This document shows positions 12,181 to 25,000 of a DNA stretch of 64,000 bases, one piece after another (within the stretch, counting starts at the first letter, position 1; each line of letters opens with the position of its first letter). The translations under genes were made by a program, and so were the position numbers. A model generated the notes under the pieces. It saw only the letters and a program-made list of their open reading frames with translations. It made no database searches and was not told where the DNA came from. This DNA is from Arachis hypogaea (lineage: Eukaryota > Streptophyta > Magnoliopsida > Fabales > Fabaceae), in the NCBI RefSeq assembly GCF_003086295.3, contig NC_092051.1, positions 14,748,810 to 14,812,809 of the forward strand, written 5' to 3'.

Positions 12181-12761
12181 ACTTATTTTTTTCAATTTTT
12201 ACACAATTATATAATTACATTCGTTTTTTAATAATTATTCATGCAATTAATATAAAAGTAGTTATTTTTACTGATATATCATTATATAATTAGATACAGA
12301 TATAAAATTATTTTACATTGTTATTATATTAAAATTAAATTTTAGCAATAATACATAAATAATATTTAATATTTTGAAATGTGAAATGATTAAATATTAT
12401 GTTTAATTAATTTTTCTTTTTGCATATAGAGTTAGATGAAAAAAATTAAAATACGAATAGAACTTGAGTTTTAACTTTTAAACTTGTAAATAGCATCGGA
12501 GTGGAATTTAAACTTTACCCTTCTTTATCCATTACCACCGTAATCGCAATTAGCTTAATTTCCGTCATGATGACTTCATACTCTACGTCCACATTTTAGC
12601 TGTTGATACATATAAACATAAATCGAATTGACATATGCTTTATTTTTTGTCGGGCTGATGGCGATACTTCTCATAGCCCATTACAATATTAATCATACAA
12701 TTAATATTCCATTTTGGCATATAATATAATGACGAAAAACTCTTGGACCAGCACAATTTTT

Positions 12762-13133
12762 AATATTTTTAGTTATTATTTTAGATTTGTTTAGGTGAGT
12801 TTTTAAAAAAAAAATTTTAAATTTTATAAAAATAAAAATAATTTTATATTTGGATATTGCATACAAAAAGATCTTTTTATTTATCAATTATGTTTAAGTA
12901 TAATTATATAAAAGTATTTATTTATTTATTTATTACGTAAAAAACATCTTTTATTTTTAATAATTTTTTTTTAAAAAAGATATAAATTGTAGCTTCTCAA
13001 AAATTTTTTTATTTTTTTAATACTTTTACTTTTATTACTAGAAATTTATCAAACACGCTAAAAAATAAAAAATATATTTTTTCATTAAAAAAATCTTTTT
13101 TTATCAACTTAATTCGTCCAAACAAACACTTAA
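12762..13133. mobile_element. MITE with TTTGTTTGG-type inverted termini
   Basis: The left end gatttgtttaggtgag is inverted at the right end (cgtccaaacaaacac), enclosing about 370 bases of A/T-rich, partly self-complementary DNA with no ORF. This is the structure of a small non-autonomous DNA transposon. The superfamily was not assigned because the target duplication is unclear. Confidence 0.55.
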
Positions 13134-13611
13134 TCAGTATAAATATTAAATTATCTTTAACAAATAAATTTTATTAATTCATATTGTAAACTCTAAAAAA
13201 TATAGATGCTATGTGTAAATTCTGATAAATATAAATACAAATTATATATTTCATTTATACAAAATCTCTATAAAGATGAATATAAATTATTGTTGATTAA
13301 ATGTTTACTGGTCATATAGCATTACTCTATAATAACAGCTATATAAATAATCTCAACCAATATGATTAGAATTTTATTATTGCCCGCTGACTTTAATTTG
13401 TCGCCCTCTTTATTTGTTAACAAAAGAATGTTGTGTCAAATGAATGTATACATACATTCTTGATTTTCCAAGATTGAAGAATCAAAATTTGATATACTTG
13501 ATGAGCCCTTTTTCCAGGAATAAAGTTTGGAGATAGTGTATTACTATACCCTCCCAGCCATTTTGATGATGCTACATGTAATGCCATCACATACATGTCG
13601 ATAAATGATAA

Positions 13612-13640
13612 TCATCCATCCATCCATCCATGCATGCATG
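13612..13640. repeat. (CATC)n/(CATG)n simple repeat in the AGPase 3' UTR
   Basis: Tandem atcc units followed by atgc units lie immediately downstream of the AGPase stop codon (13646-13648 on the minus strand). Confidence 0.9.
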
Positions 13641-13645
13641 TATCA

Positions 13646-16600
13646 CTAAATGATTGTGCCATTGGTTATGATAGCATCTTTCAAGATCACAGTGATTCCT
13701 GATCGAATATAAAACCCCTCAGTTGGTCTGTCACCTTCTTGCACATTCTGCAATCACACCACATTTTTCATCTAAGTTCAATTAAAAATAAGAGTTTAAT
13801 TTTGATATAATGCAAGTGTAACTATTCACGCAGTGAATGTAAGAAGTCATTACATAATTGAATACACGTGTAAAATTGTTTTAATATCTAAGTCAGGCCT
13901 AATATCAATTAAGGCTCTTGAGAGCAAAACAAACCTCTTACTCTGATTTATTCTCTATAAGTAAAACATTACTTACTTCTTTGTTGGAAATGATCACGTT
14001 GCTTCCAATTCTTGCATTTTTGTCAATTATACAATTCCTACACATAAATTACATAAGAAAAAACATTACCGAGAGAAAGAAATCTGAACAGTTATGTATG
14101 AAATTTAAATTCATAAAACATAAGATACCATACTCTTACAGGTTAACTTAAGAATTTTTGAGGTTTGGGGGATTCTTACACAATTTTGGTATCTTTCCCA
14201 ATACCTACTGGAACATGCCCTGCTGCTAACATAGCTGCTCTTTCAACTTCTGTTTGGTAATAATCAGCACCCATCATCATAGTATCCTGTGATGAAAACA
14301 TTCTAAAATTTAGCTATATGAAGAGAGATTTCACTTTACTTCTAGTTAACAATGTTACCTTAAGGTGCACGCCGGAATCAAGTCTCGAGCGAATTCCCAC
14401 AATGGAATGTTCAACATTGCACTCTCTTAAGAAACAACCATCTGAAATCAAAGAATTAACTACCTACAATGGAAATTATTGCAGAATCTGATTAGACACC
14501 CAAGATTGGTTATAGCGACTGACATGTTCCGAATTATAGTACCTGACAGTTCTCCATTTTAGTTGGTGGTAGGAACCTAGGACATGTGTAAATAGGCTTG
14601 CACTGATCATACAACTGAAACTTGGGACACTTCAAAATTGGAAGAAAAAATGCATTAGTCTGTGATTTATAAACTCATTGGAACTTTTTTTTTTTTCTAA
14701 CTTAGAACTAGCAACTGTGAATACTAAAAAATTCCTACCTGATCTGTAAGGGACAAGTTTGCATCAAAGAAGGATTTTATAGTCCCAATATCTTCCCAAT
14801 AACCACTGAAAAGACATGCCTGTGATGATATAGTATACAAGGGCCAACCTTGATTATATTATATGCACTGAAAATGGAATATGATAACTAAATGCATTCA
14901 TCAAAAACTGCACTGACACTAACTACTTCAGCTAAAACAACTAGTGTGATTAGTTCTTTACTCTGAGGAACTACCTGGACATTAAAATCTCTTGCAGCCA
15001 TTGGAATGACTTCGGATCCAAAATCATTTGCATTAGGATAACTTTCCCTGAAAAATTGTCATTAAAGGAAACATAAAAAGTCTCTTTTTTTTTTCCTTGT
15101 CCGACCGGGAAAAAAAAGGTTCTATGTTCATCCAACAATTTCAAACAATATAGCATGATCAACCACATGGAAGTGTAAAATTTCCAACAGTAAAAGTATA
15201 GAGAAAACTGCTAGTTTTACTATCCTTGTTTCTAAATTTTCTTTTTCGCTTATTATCTTACTGCTGCTTTTGGAACTATTTTTTCTCCCCATATCTTTTG
15301 AATTTATAGATGAACTACCAACAATGGAAAACACAAGCAGCACAAATAAACTTAATTACCTTAGAAGTTTTAGTAGAGTGTCTATTTTAAACACATATAT
15401 ACCCATTGAGGCAATATATGGAAATTTCCTTGCTTCTTGAGCTGATAATCCAAGAGCACTTGTATCTACATGCTATGAGAACAAGTAATTCAATCAGTGA
15501 ATTGTGACTTCAAATTGAACAACTATAGTTGTAGTTATATGATTTCTTTTTAAGACATGTGAACTTGGAAGAGTAACAAGTAACAACCATAGATCTTAAC
15601 AAGTCCCCCTTTGGCTTTTCCAAGAACTGGCGTATCCGGCCTCTTTCATCAACTCTAACTAGTCCAAAATCAGAGGCGCGACTACAGATAAATCAAGAAG
15701 AAAAATGCAAATATCTGAGTAAACCAATGTGAAAAATGGAAATGTAGAATAATATTGATCTTAGAAGAAACACCACCTAGAATACCTGCCATCGACTGGG
15801 AGACAAGACACCGATATATCAGCATGCGAATCAACATGTTTCTGCATATAAGAAGGAGATCACTAGTCATATGAAAATGTTTGCATGAGAAAGTGAATCA
15901 GCAAAGTTGAATTGAAATCTAAAACCAACCTGCACAAGTTCCATGTAGTCCATTCGATAGAGCTGATCGCCGCACAATATCAAGATGTTCTCTATGTTTT
16001 TATGCTCAGCATCCTAAACAAGTTCCACAAAATCAATGCATGAACAACTGCAGCTATAATAGCATTCAAATCTTCTTGTTGAAAAAAGGACTACTCTGCC
16101 AAATGCACCATTTTATGAGCAGAAACAAAAAGGATATTTATGTCATTACCTCAAACAACCAGAGGAATTGTCTTACAGCATCAGCAGTACCCTGAAACCA
16201 CTTCTTCCCTGATTCACCGGCCGTTTGAGTTGCTGCCAATACCTACCATAACAAACTTTTAGTCTGTGCATACCATGTGTAATAAGTGTTCATGTGAATC
16301 ATGTCTTAGAGAAAGGTAAAAAGATAACCAAAAAAAAAAGTCCTACCTCCACAAAACCCCCACCAAAGTTTATGCCACCTCCCAAATTATATGTTCTTGA
16401 AATGTGGCGGTTTAGGGACTGAGAATTAAATTGTGTAAGGACATAAATTTTGTTGATTCCACTGTTAATACAATTACTCATTGGTATGTCTACTAGCCTG
16501 TAGCATCCTCCAATTGGAACCTGAGAATTTATATGAACCATACATAAAAGAAGCACTTATGACTTAACAAATGAATTACTCACTTCTATGTTCAAGATCT

Positions 16601-17045
16601 TACTGCAGGTTTAGCCCTTCTTTGAGTAAGAGGGAAAAGGCGCGTTCCGGCTCCACCGCCTAATATGATGGATGCAACAGTTTTTGGGTCAGCTTGTGGT
16701 CCTGCAACCATTGGTGATTGAAGTGCCTGAAAATCCAACATTCAATTATACAGAGACATAGCTAAGTTGACTAATAAACATAACTATGATAACTTCAGTG
16801 AATACCATAAAATCATTTGCAACATCTGCAAGAGTAGAAGTAGCCAAGAATCTTTTTGTTGTGTTCCTCTGTGCAACACTCAAGAACTTGCCTAAGGTAA
16901 AACCTGATCCTACATTGTTTGAATGCACCAGTTTTACTGTAGTACCATAGAATGAGGAACACAGAACTCTATGATCATGGTGGATGGACAGATTCTTTGA
17001 ACCCAGAAACACCGGAAATGCATGCAACTCACTTGCCATCATCAT
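13646..17045 (-). CDS. APL: ADP-glucose pyrophosphorylase large subunit, plastidial, 15 exons, 530 aa
   Basis: Glucose-1-phosphate adenylyltransferase makes ADP-glucose for starch; the large subunit mainly regulates the heterotetramer. Exons in coding order: 17045-16806, 16726-16604, 16520-16347, 16242-16150, 16013-15930, 15841-15786, 15681-15588, 15472-15360, 15047-14975, 14819-14739, 14629-14543, 14463-14359, 14286-14180, 14037-13977, 13747-13646. All are GT-AG and the phases close to one frame. Three ATGs start the frame (17045, 17042, 17039); I took the first. About 70-80 N-terminal residues rich in Ser and basic residues look like a transit peptide. Motifs: [12 protein letters not shown] at 103-114, RRAKPA ending at 121, VPIGGCYRL in exon 3, [10 protein letters not shown] around 226, and FLEKPKG at 276-282 (sugar-phosphate lysine). 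The C-terminal half reads as the beta-helix domain. GDQ rather than GDH, and the overall sequence, fit the large subunit. The isoform number is not assigned. Confidence 0.95.
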
Positions 17046-17184
17046 TTTTTCTAAATTGCCATACACCACCACAATTATTCTCTTATATAAAATCTGGTCC
17101 TCAAAATGGCCTTAGGTTCTTCTCTCAAGAAACTGAACAAAGTTCAGTAGCACAATCCCGAGCTTAGTGCACTATATTGTATTG

Positions 17185-17194
17185 TATTTATATA
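17185..17194 (-). promoter_or_regulatory. Candidate TATA box of the AGPase large-subunit gene
   Basis: On the minus strand this reads TATATAAATA, about 140 bases upstream of the first ATG. This leaves a leader of about 110 bases without another ATG before the coding start. Confidence 0.5.
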
Positions 17195-19045
17195 CATTAC
17201 ACAAGATTACGTTAGAGACTTATCAAATGTGCTTATTTAGAAGGGAAATATAAAAAAACGAAAAAAAGGAACATCTGAAAGACCTTGTTTATAAGCAATC
17301 AAGAAAGAAGGACAAAGAGGAATTGAGGAAGCAATAATAACATGGGTCGCCATTTTGATATTATTAGGTTTAGTTTTGCATGTAACATGTTTGTTATATG
17401 ATATGATTATATTTATATTTAAAAGAATTAAAGCAAGATGGGTTTTCCTCAAGGTAGAGCAAGGAATGGCTTATTGACACAAAACCAACATGCAAAACCC
17501 ACCGACTCTTTTTTAATTAATTCCTTTTTTTTTTTTTTTCTCTTTTTTCTTCATTAGGATCTCAAATCTCTTGCACAACACAAACTCAGTCATAAGTTTC
17601 TTAAGATTCTCCGCAGCTTACACTACACTAAAAGTAGAGAACCGAATCCATATTCTTCCATGCACGCTGTTTTTGTCGACCATTTTATGCTGTTTTTGCG
17701 TCCTAATTTTTTTTTTTTTAAATTTTGAGGTTTGGGTCTATATTAGTTTAGAACAAATAGTACACTTTTTCCAAATCAACTATCAACCCACTAAGCCTTT
17801 TAGTTTTTACGACTTTCAATCACAAATATAATATTAAGTTGGTGTATTCGAGGATTCCAGTTTTCTCTGTTTTTTTAGCTGGCTAGAGAAAGGGTATAGC
17901 GCAGCATGTCGTGCATTCTGTTTAGTTGACAACAGATCGTTAGATTGGTCACTAGTTTATACTTTATAGAATGTGATGTCCACATTGCCTACTCACAATT
18001 TAGCTTCTATTATAAGTTCAAAATATAAAAAATTATAAAAAATAAAAAATAAAAGAAAGAACAACCAGGATTCAATAATAGCTCTAAAATCACTAGGAAG
18101 AGGAGAAAAAGAAAAAAAATGCAGCAACAGCAGTAGCAATAAAATAAAAGCAATGAAAAGAAAACATGTGAAGAAGATGAAAAAGGAGGAATGCGAAGAA
18201 GAACGAGGAGGAGGATATAAATGTTGTTAATGGAAATAGTAGTTGGAGCGTATATTCACGCCTTTGTTAATAAAACTGATTTTTGTTAAATTTAAACTAA
18301 CTTAATTGGACTTGATTACCATAAAAAACTTAGATGTGTAGTAAAACTGTTGTTGGAATATTCTGATGGGTTCATTTTTAAGGATTATCTTGTCAATCAA
18401 TGGTAAAAATCTACATATCACATAGTAAAGTAAAAGTTTTCAATTGAAGTACGAGAGAGAGTTACAAATATATTGAAACTTTTGATTCTTGAAAGGAAAT
18501 AATTTTAAGGTTAAAAAGGCAATGAAAAAGGGAACTTCGTCCCTCCCTTTACTAAATGAAGATAACTATAGTCTCTTCAAACTCATTTATCATGAAACAC
18601 TTGATTGGACCCTTACGAAACAACCAAAGAAAACCTCACGGAAATAACAATACAATACAATCTATGGACGAGAGATGTAAGTAACACTCCTTAGCAGGGT
18701 AACCTAATGTCTAATGGGTTTTCACTTTCCACAATGAACACTTTCTGTCCACCAAAATCTTCCCCTACATGCCAGACTTCTAAGCAATCAGATATTGCTC
18801 TTTTAAGCAATTTGATGATACCTTAACATACAAAGAGAAGAGAGGAACTAACTAGATGATGCTGTTCTGCTCTGCCTGAAAGAGCAGTTTGCAAACCAGT
18901 AAGTGACTACTACAATTAGAGGCGTCGTTACCAAAAATTAAGGCATTTGCGCGGCATGGGACAGAGAGATGGTGGACAAACTGTAACAGCAAATGCCAAC
19001 TGTACATTAACAGAATTATGAGCATTGCTAATATACTACATTATT
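17195..19045. other. Intergenic region between AGPase (5' side) and the paladin-like gene (3' side)
   Basis: It holds AGPase upstream sequence, T-rich runs (about 17520-17545 and 17708-17720), and a purine-rich, AGC/GAA-repeat-like stretch at about 18090-18220. The 3' UTR of the paladin-like gene probably lies within about 18660-19045. No protein-coding gene or clear transposon is recognised. Confidence 0.5.
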
Positions 19046-22000
19046 TTATTTGTCTATTCTTAGATTGTTACATAGATGACCAAGCTCTGGCCTAGCATCC
19101 ATCCATGCAGAAAATTCCATGTCCGAAGGAGAGGTGCAATAGAGGTAGGATCTGAATGTGATAAGGAAAAAATACCGCCTGCAGATCAAGTAAGGAAAAA
19201 CAACAAGCATTACAAGATATTTCTTGTGTTATATGTAATCAACATAATTTCCAACTCTAAACTGCAACGTAAATAATAAACAATAATCATGCACCGTGAA
19301 TAATTTCTTTTATTTTTCCCGACTTTATCAAAATTTTATAATTATTTACTTGATTCAGTTGTTTGGTGTGTAGGTGGATGTGCGCACAAGAAAGATGTTA
19401 CCACTTATGTCAATATCAATCTTAGACTCAATTCAATTTGAAAGTTTTTACCACGTAATACCATATCATATTCTATGACATGCATTATTTAAGCTGTAAT
19501 AACCCTTTCAAAGACTCAACACACCATTTGATTACATATTTAGTATTTTTAAAATTTCACCATAATGATTATGAATTTAAATAATATAATATAAGACAAA
19601 GGTAGAATTATAGCAAAATAATTTTTTATAAACCATTTTGGGGACTAAACAACGTCACATTATATCAATTCTTGAATTCGGGGCTCTAGCATCCTAATAA
19701 TACAGATAACCTTTGGGAGTATCAATGAAACATTTCTGCAATTGTGCAGTTGAAGGAATAATTTTACCTCAAAGCCTTGATACCCATGTCCATAAGATAT
19801 GCACGTTTCTCATCATCATCGTCGGTGAACTTTTGAAATGCTTTACTGTAATGAAGAATATCATCTCGAATATGCCCTGCACCTGCACATCTATTGAATA
19901 AAAGAAAAAATGTTCAGTGCCTTAAATTAAACATCAACGGTCCTTATACTACTATATTGCCAAAAACAAATTTCCCCAATCATAAAATTATCAGGCTTTG
20001 GATGATAACCTCTCAATGACAATATCAACATCTGCTTTGCTTTGGGGGCCATATATGAGGACTCTTGTAAGGCTCAAAATGTCACGATAGTCGCCCATCC
20101 TGAGTGCTGTTTCGTCAGAAGCTCGGGATGGCAGGTTCTCTTCAGACACTGCACATATGTGGGGACCATATAATGGCTGTGGGACTGTGGATGCAAAGTT
20201 TGCCTCAGCACCAAGTCTACAACAGATGATGGCCATTGCATATGAAACTCCACCAAAACCTGTGTGTGATACAAAAAGATAACTCCCTGCAGAACTACAA
20301 TCAGGAAGAGTTTAGAAGTATACTATTATATTAAATGAAAAAGTATTTTAAAATATTGATATACAAAGATTACAATTTCTAGACAGTTTGCATGTAAATG
20401 CAATTGGAAGTAAGGAGCATATTAAAGGCAATGCTGCTATTGGCTACAATGCATTTAACACACTAGAATAGGACCATATAATACTACGGATAAGCTAAAA
20501 CTGACACAAGAATAGTTATAACTGGGAAACATTTTGGAGATACAGCATGGCCCCCAAATTATGGAAATCATAGGTTGGTTATGATTCTCTCGATCAGCGG
20601 TTCAGCACAGCCAACACAAAGACAAAAATGTCAGCCAACTTTACAAGATAGATGCATTACTGACGAGAATACTTACTCATCTTTACAATACTGAATTGCA
20701 TCAACATCTGAGGCTAAAGCATCTCTTTCTCGTGTTAAGGGGATCCTCTGGTAGACAATATCATATCCATCATCTTTTAGAGCAGAATAAACTTCTGAAG
20801 GTGTCTTCACATCATCTGCCGAAATGTTTTCCCAGTATCCAACCACATCAGATTGATTTGTTGAAGGGTTATATTCTTCACGGTGTAGTAGCATTCGGCC
20901 GCCAGAATGTCTTATTTCAGCTAGTATATCTTCTTTCAACCGAGCTTCAATGTGCTCCACCTGCATTTTATTTACCATGAGTTGTGAAACACGTGAATTC
21001 TTTGATATGATAACGATAGACAATTGAACAAGATGACAGATGACTTACCACGGGACCAGTGATTCCCACATACTTGAGAGTATCAACAGGTTTGTTTAAC
21101 TCCCTTAGGACAAAGGGAGTACCATTGATATAAACAACTGCTTCCTCCCTCACATCAGTTAATATAACTTTTCTAGCAGTTAAGGCAGTTGTAGGCTTAG
21201 CTTCCAAATAGGTTAGCATCTCCTTGGCGCCAGTGATGGTTGGAGTTGCCATGCTATACACAGGGTATTCATCAACCTGAAAAAAATTTAAAAAAAGCAA
21301 CTTTTAGGCATAATAGCATTACTGTAATCACCAAAGGAAGTTCACATAAGCCTCCAAGATCAAAAATGACAGAGCAGCTAGCAGTAAGCATATGATGGTA
21401 AGATTGTCATTTCACTTCTTTAGTGGTTCTCACAATCACACGTCTTAATAACTTTTGCATATTAATAAGCAAAGTTTGGTAGGCTTAACTGTCATATCAT
21501 GATCCCATAGTTAGAAAACAACTTTTTGAATGTTAAAATAATGAATATAATATAAAATAATAATGTACTAACACCATTTTTTCTGTAGAATAATCGGTTA
21601 AGTAAATTATTTACTAATTGAAATAATGCAGTTGTGCAGACAACAGTTTTCACAATAACTTTGCACCATAAAACATTAAAGATGCTAATTCTACCTACAC
21701 TTGGATGATCCTGATGTCCCCACTGGACGTGTAGCCTTACCCTCTGGCATCACAAACTTGATGATAGTTAGTTTTTTAGAAGTAATTAAGTAAGCATACC
21801 TTGTAAACATTTGGTGCACCATGTATTTGTATGTTACTGGAAGTTCTCTGACCAGGAAAGAAATACATTTTCAGAATGGAACCATTCCCGAGAACAGAAC
21901 CATTTCGGGCCTTGACAATAGCCTCCATCACTGCATCTCCATGCTGAGATTCTTGTGGTTGCCTCAACTCTTCCTATAATGCAGATTGGTTATTGAAGAA

Positions 22001-25000
22001 ATTCAACTTCAAATTGAGGGAAAATAATAGTTCTAAAGTAGAAAAATATTTACAGGGACAGTGAAAAATCGCCCTGGCCTCAGCCTGATGCTCCATTTCA
22101 TAGCCTGCACCTCTGGCCTCTGGTGCAACCAAACCTTAAATGTCATTTTGGACCCTCCTTGTCCACAGAACGCATCAAATGCTCCACTTCCAAGATATGC
22201 TGCGAAAGCAATTAAACGGAAGTACCTCTCTAGGTACTCAGCACCACGATTCAAAGCTACCCTCCTTACTCTAGGCTCAACATGCTGTTGATTGAATACT
22301 TTTCTATACTTCAGAACAGCTTGACGAATGTTTTGAAGAGCAGAACATCTATCAATAATAGCATCTAAGGCTTCCCGACATTCAACACCATTTTCAAATA
22401 ATGTTGTTATCTTCCACAGCAAGAGGATGTCATTTATACCAAAGACACGGTTTTGTTTCTCATCTCTTGTTATTTGCAAAGTATCGGAGGTTAATGCAGT
22501 GGCATTGCCCCCAGCTTCATCTCCACTTGAGGAACCACTATCTGATTCTTCATGGGTCACATCATCACCTAGTATTTTAATGGGCCTACCATAATCAATT
22601 CGAAGCTTCACAAGGCAAGCTATAACAGTACCAGTGGTTGTCCTGCCCCTACCCATCTGTTATAGTAGTGAGATATTAGCAGCAAGAAGTGAAAAAGAAA
22701 CCAGTAGACAGAAACGCAGAATGGGCATTTACAATGCAAAATAAGAGAGAGATTATAGTTACCTGACAATTGAAGACAAAAGCAGTATCCTTTGCAGCAC
22801 AAGCAATATTACATGCCATTGTGTCGAAATCAGAACTTTTAGGAGCTTTTCCATCAGTGATGGGAACTCGCGCATATTTAATGGGAAACCCATCAGCCTC
22901 GAGGCTTTTAAAAACTTCAAGTGGAGTCTGAACCATGTCAGGCGTGACATGCTCCCAAGCATCACTTATATGGCCATCATCTGTTTCATGAATAACCATT
23001 ATGGCATTGCCATAGTGGTTAGCTTCCCGAAGTATATCTTCTTTCAACCGAGCCTCCATTTTCTCCACTCTTTCACGATCAATTCCCTGAACAAATAAAT
23101 TACATTTTCCAGATCAGCCAACAGTTATACATACTTTCGCAGTTGTGTGATCCTGTATATATTTTAACAGATCCCATAACTTGCAGAAACCAAAATCAAG
23201 GAACTTGGACCCGCTAATTCACACTGATTTTTGGCTAAACAAAAAGCAAACCACTTTTTTTTTTGTGGTTGAGAGAGAGAGAGAGAGACAAAGGAGGGGG
23301 GGGGGGGACAGCATGTAAAGGATACAATAGGAGATCAAGAACAAGAACCTACTAAAGATAGCTAGTAGTTAGTTATGTCAATCTGTTAAGCTGTTATATT
23401 AGTTTAGAACTACTAGTATATATAACTAATCTGTACCATCAATACTACTACTACTGATAACTCATGAATATTGAATATCACAAGATTTCATTGTTCCTCT
23501 CAAGAGTTGTCCACACTATCCCTATTTGTTGGATTATCCTCCATCTAATTAACAGAAGCATATGTGTGTAAACTTCAACTGTCCCTAAAACTGAAACCAG
23601 GCCGTGAATGGCAAGGTTTCAAGCTTTGAATTTGGAAAGAAAGGAAAAATCAAACGTCAATGCCATTGGTTAAAAATTTCAAGCTTTAGTAGCTTATCTC
23701 TTGATATTACACATTAGAGTGGAACTGGCATGCTTTTGCTACTGAGCAGAGAGGCCTAGAAGATATAACTATAATGACATATTGTTGTGGAACCAAAACA
23801 AAGTACTATCTTAAAATTGTGGCTTTAGCTCTACTTCAAAGCTCATTCAAAGATGGTGGATTGCCAAAAGTTGATGTGGAACTCAACAGACTGTAAAAAC
23901 AAGATGTCCTTGCCTGGCTCAAACAGCATTTCCCAGTTAGAGTTACAATCTATTAGTGGGATCATTCTTGGAATTGGTTACAACTAAGTTGTCGTATAGA
24001 CATCTGATAAACATACTACAAGTAAAATTGGGAAACACAAATTGGTATTATTCTACTAGGGATTATGAACCAAAAACCAATTCAACATCCACTTAGTGAT
24101 CCGCTTAACATAAAATTTAAAGAAAAGACAGGATAAAGTATTATTTACCGAGTATTCTAGCATATTTTTGTATGGTCTTTCTACTTCACGAAGAACAAAT
24201 GGCTTCCCATTGATGTAAATAACAGGTTCTTCTCTCATATTATGCCAAAGTACCGGGCGTCCACCTTTAGAGCTACCAATCCTACGAATGACAGATCGAA
24301 TACCATCAATTGTTGGATTTGCTACACCATAAACTGGAAACCCAGGAACCTCTCGGAAATTAGGAGCCCCGTCCACTCTCTCGGGCAAACTTGGGTTTTG
24401 ACACCCTGGACAGTGATCACTTTTTAGAACAGTTTGACTACCAAGAACCTCTCCATTCCTCAAAGCAGCAACCACACCCATCTCACAGGGGCGGCCATCA
24501 GTAGATTCGGCTATCTTTTTTAGAGACGGTTGCAAAGATGAATATCCAAGTGCACCCATTGGATCTCTCCTAAGTAACCTGCCATTTGAACGGTTATGGT
24601 TTATGCGAAATGTTACAGCCATGAGATCAGGAAGCTAATAAATCAGATAGAGTCAGAAAGCCCAATTGGTAATAACTATCCAATTATATGATAGGAGATT
24701 CTATTTAAAAAATTAATAACTTGGGTGACAATATACAAACAAAGATGCTAGGCAGAATCTGGATATATCAGCAAAGGATGATGCTACAGACTGCAAGAAG
24801 AATGGATATCTTGGTGATGTGTCCATATAACTAGTGTAAATTGACACTAAGAGAATAAGAAAAGATAACTTTTTTGGGTAAAATGGTAGTATGGTACAAT
24901 GGAATTATCTTGTAATGTTCAAATCAATTACCAAATCCATGTTTAACAATTCAGTTTGAATGAGATATAGGCATGTAGTCTATAAACTAAACAAGAGGAA

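Larger units (their letters stand above)
11568..13645. other. Intergenic region between the mannanase and AGPase genes (convergent 3' ends)
   Basis: It holds the mannanase 3' UTR with aataaa-type signals (about 11628 and about 11835) and a TATG/TACA-rich simple repeat (about 11578-11668). Further on are a decayed Copia fragment (12050-12180, minus), a partial MITE copy (12240-12350), a second MITE (12762-13133), and AT-rich DNA up to the AGPase 3' UTR. No host gene is seen. Confidence 0.6.

Noticed and set aside
17046..17072. Longer open frame before the AGPase ATG
   Set aside because: It opens with GTG codons; the first ATG is 17045.
17571..17831. 86-codon ORF upstream of AGPase
   Set aside because: Composed of T-rich sequence with no recognisable motif or codon bias; likely chance.
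18090..18220. Purine-rich AGC/GAA tract as a possible coding exon
   Set aside because: Simple-sequence composition; no sustained frame with recognisable protein.
20259..20262. cacacag/gt acceptor-like site in the paladin-like gene
   Set aside because: The sequence reads continuously as SYLFVSHTGFGG through this point from an acceptor at 20295-20296; no intron is needed.
24579..24634. Apparent N-terminal extension (MAVTFRINHNRSNG) of paladin exon 11
   Set aside because: The upstream exon ends in phase 2, and the acceptor at 24579-24580 restores the RRLLRRDP sequence; the extension is intron read-through in the wrong phase.
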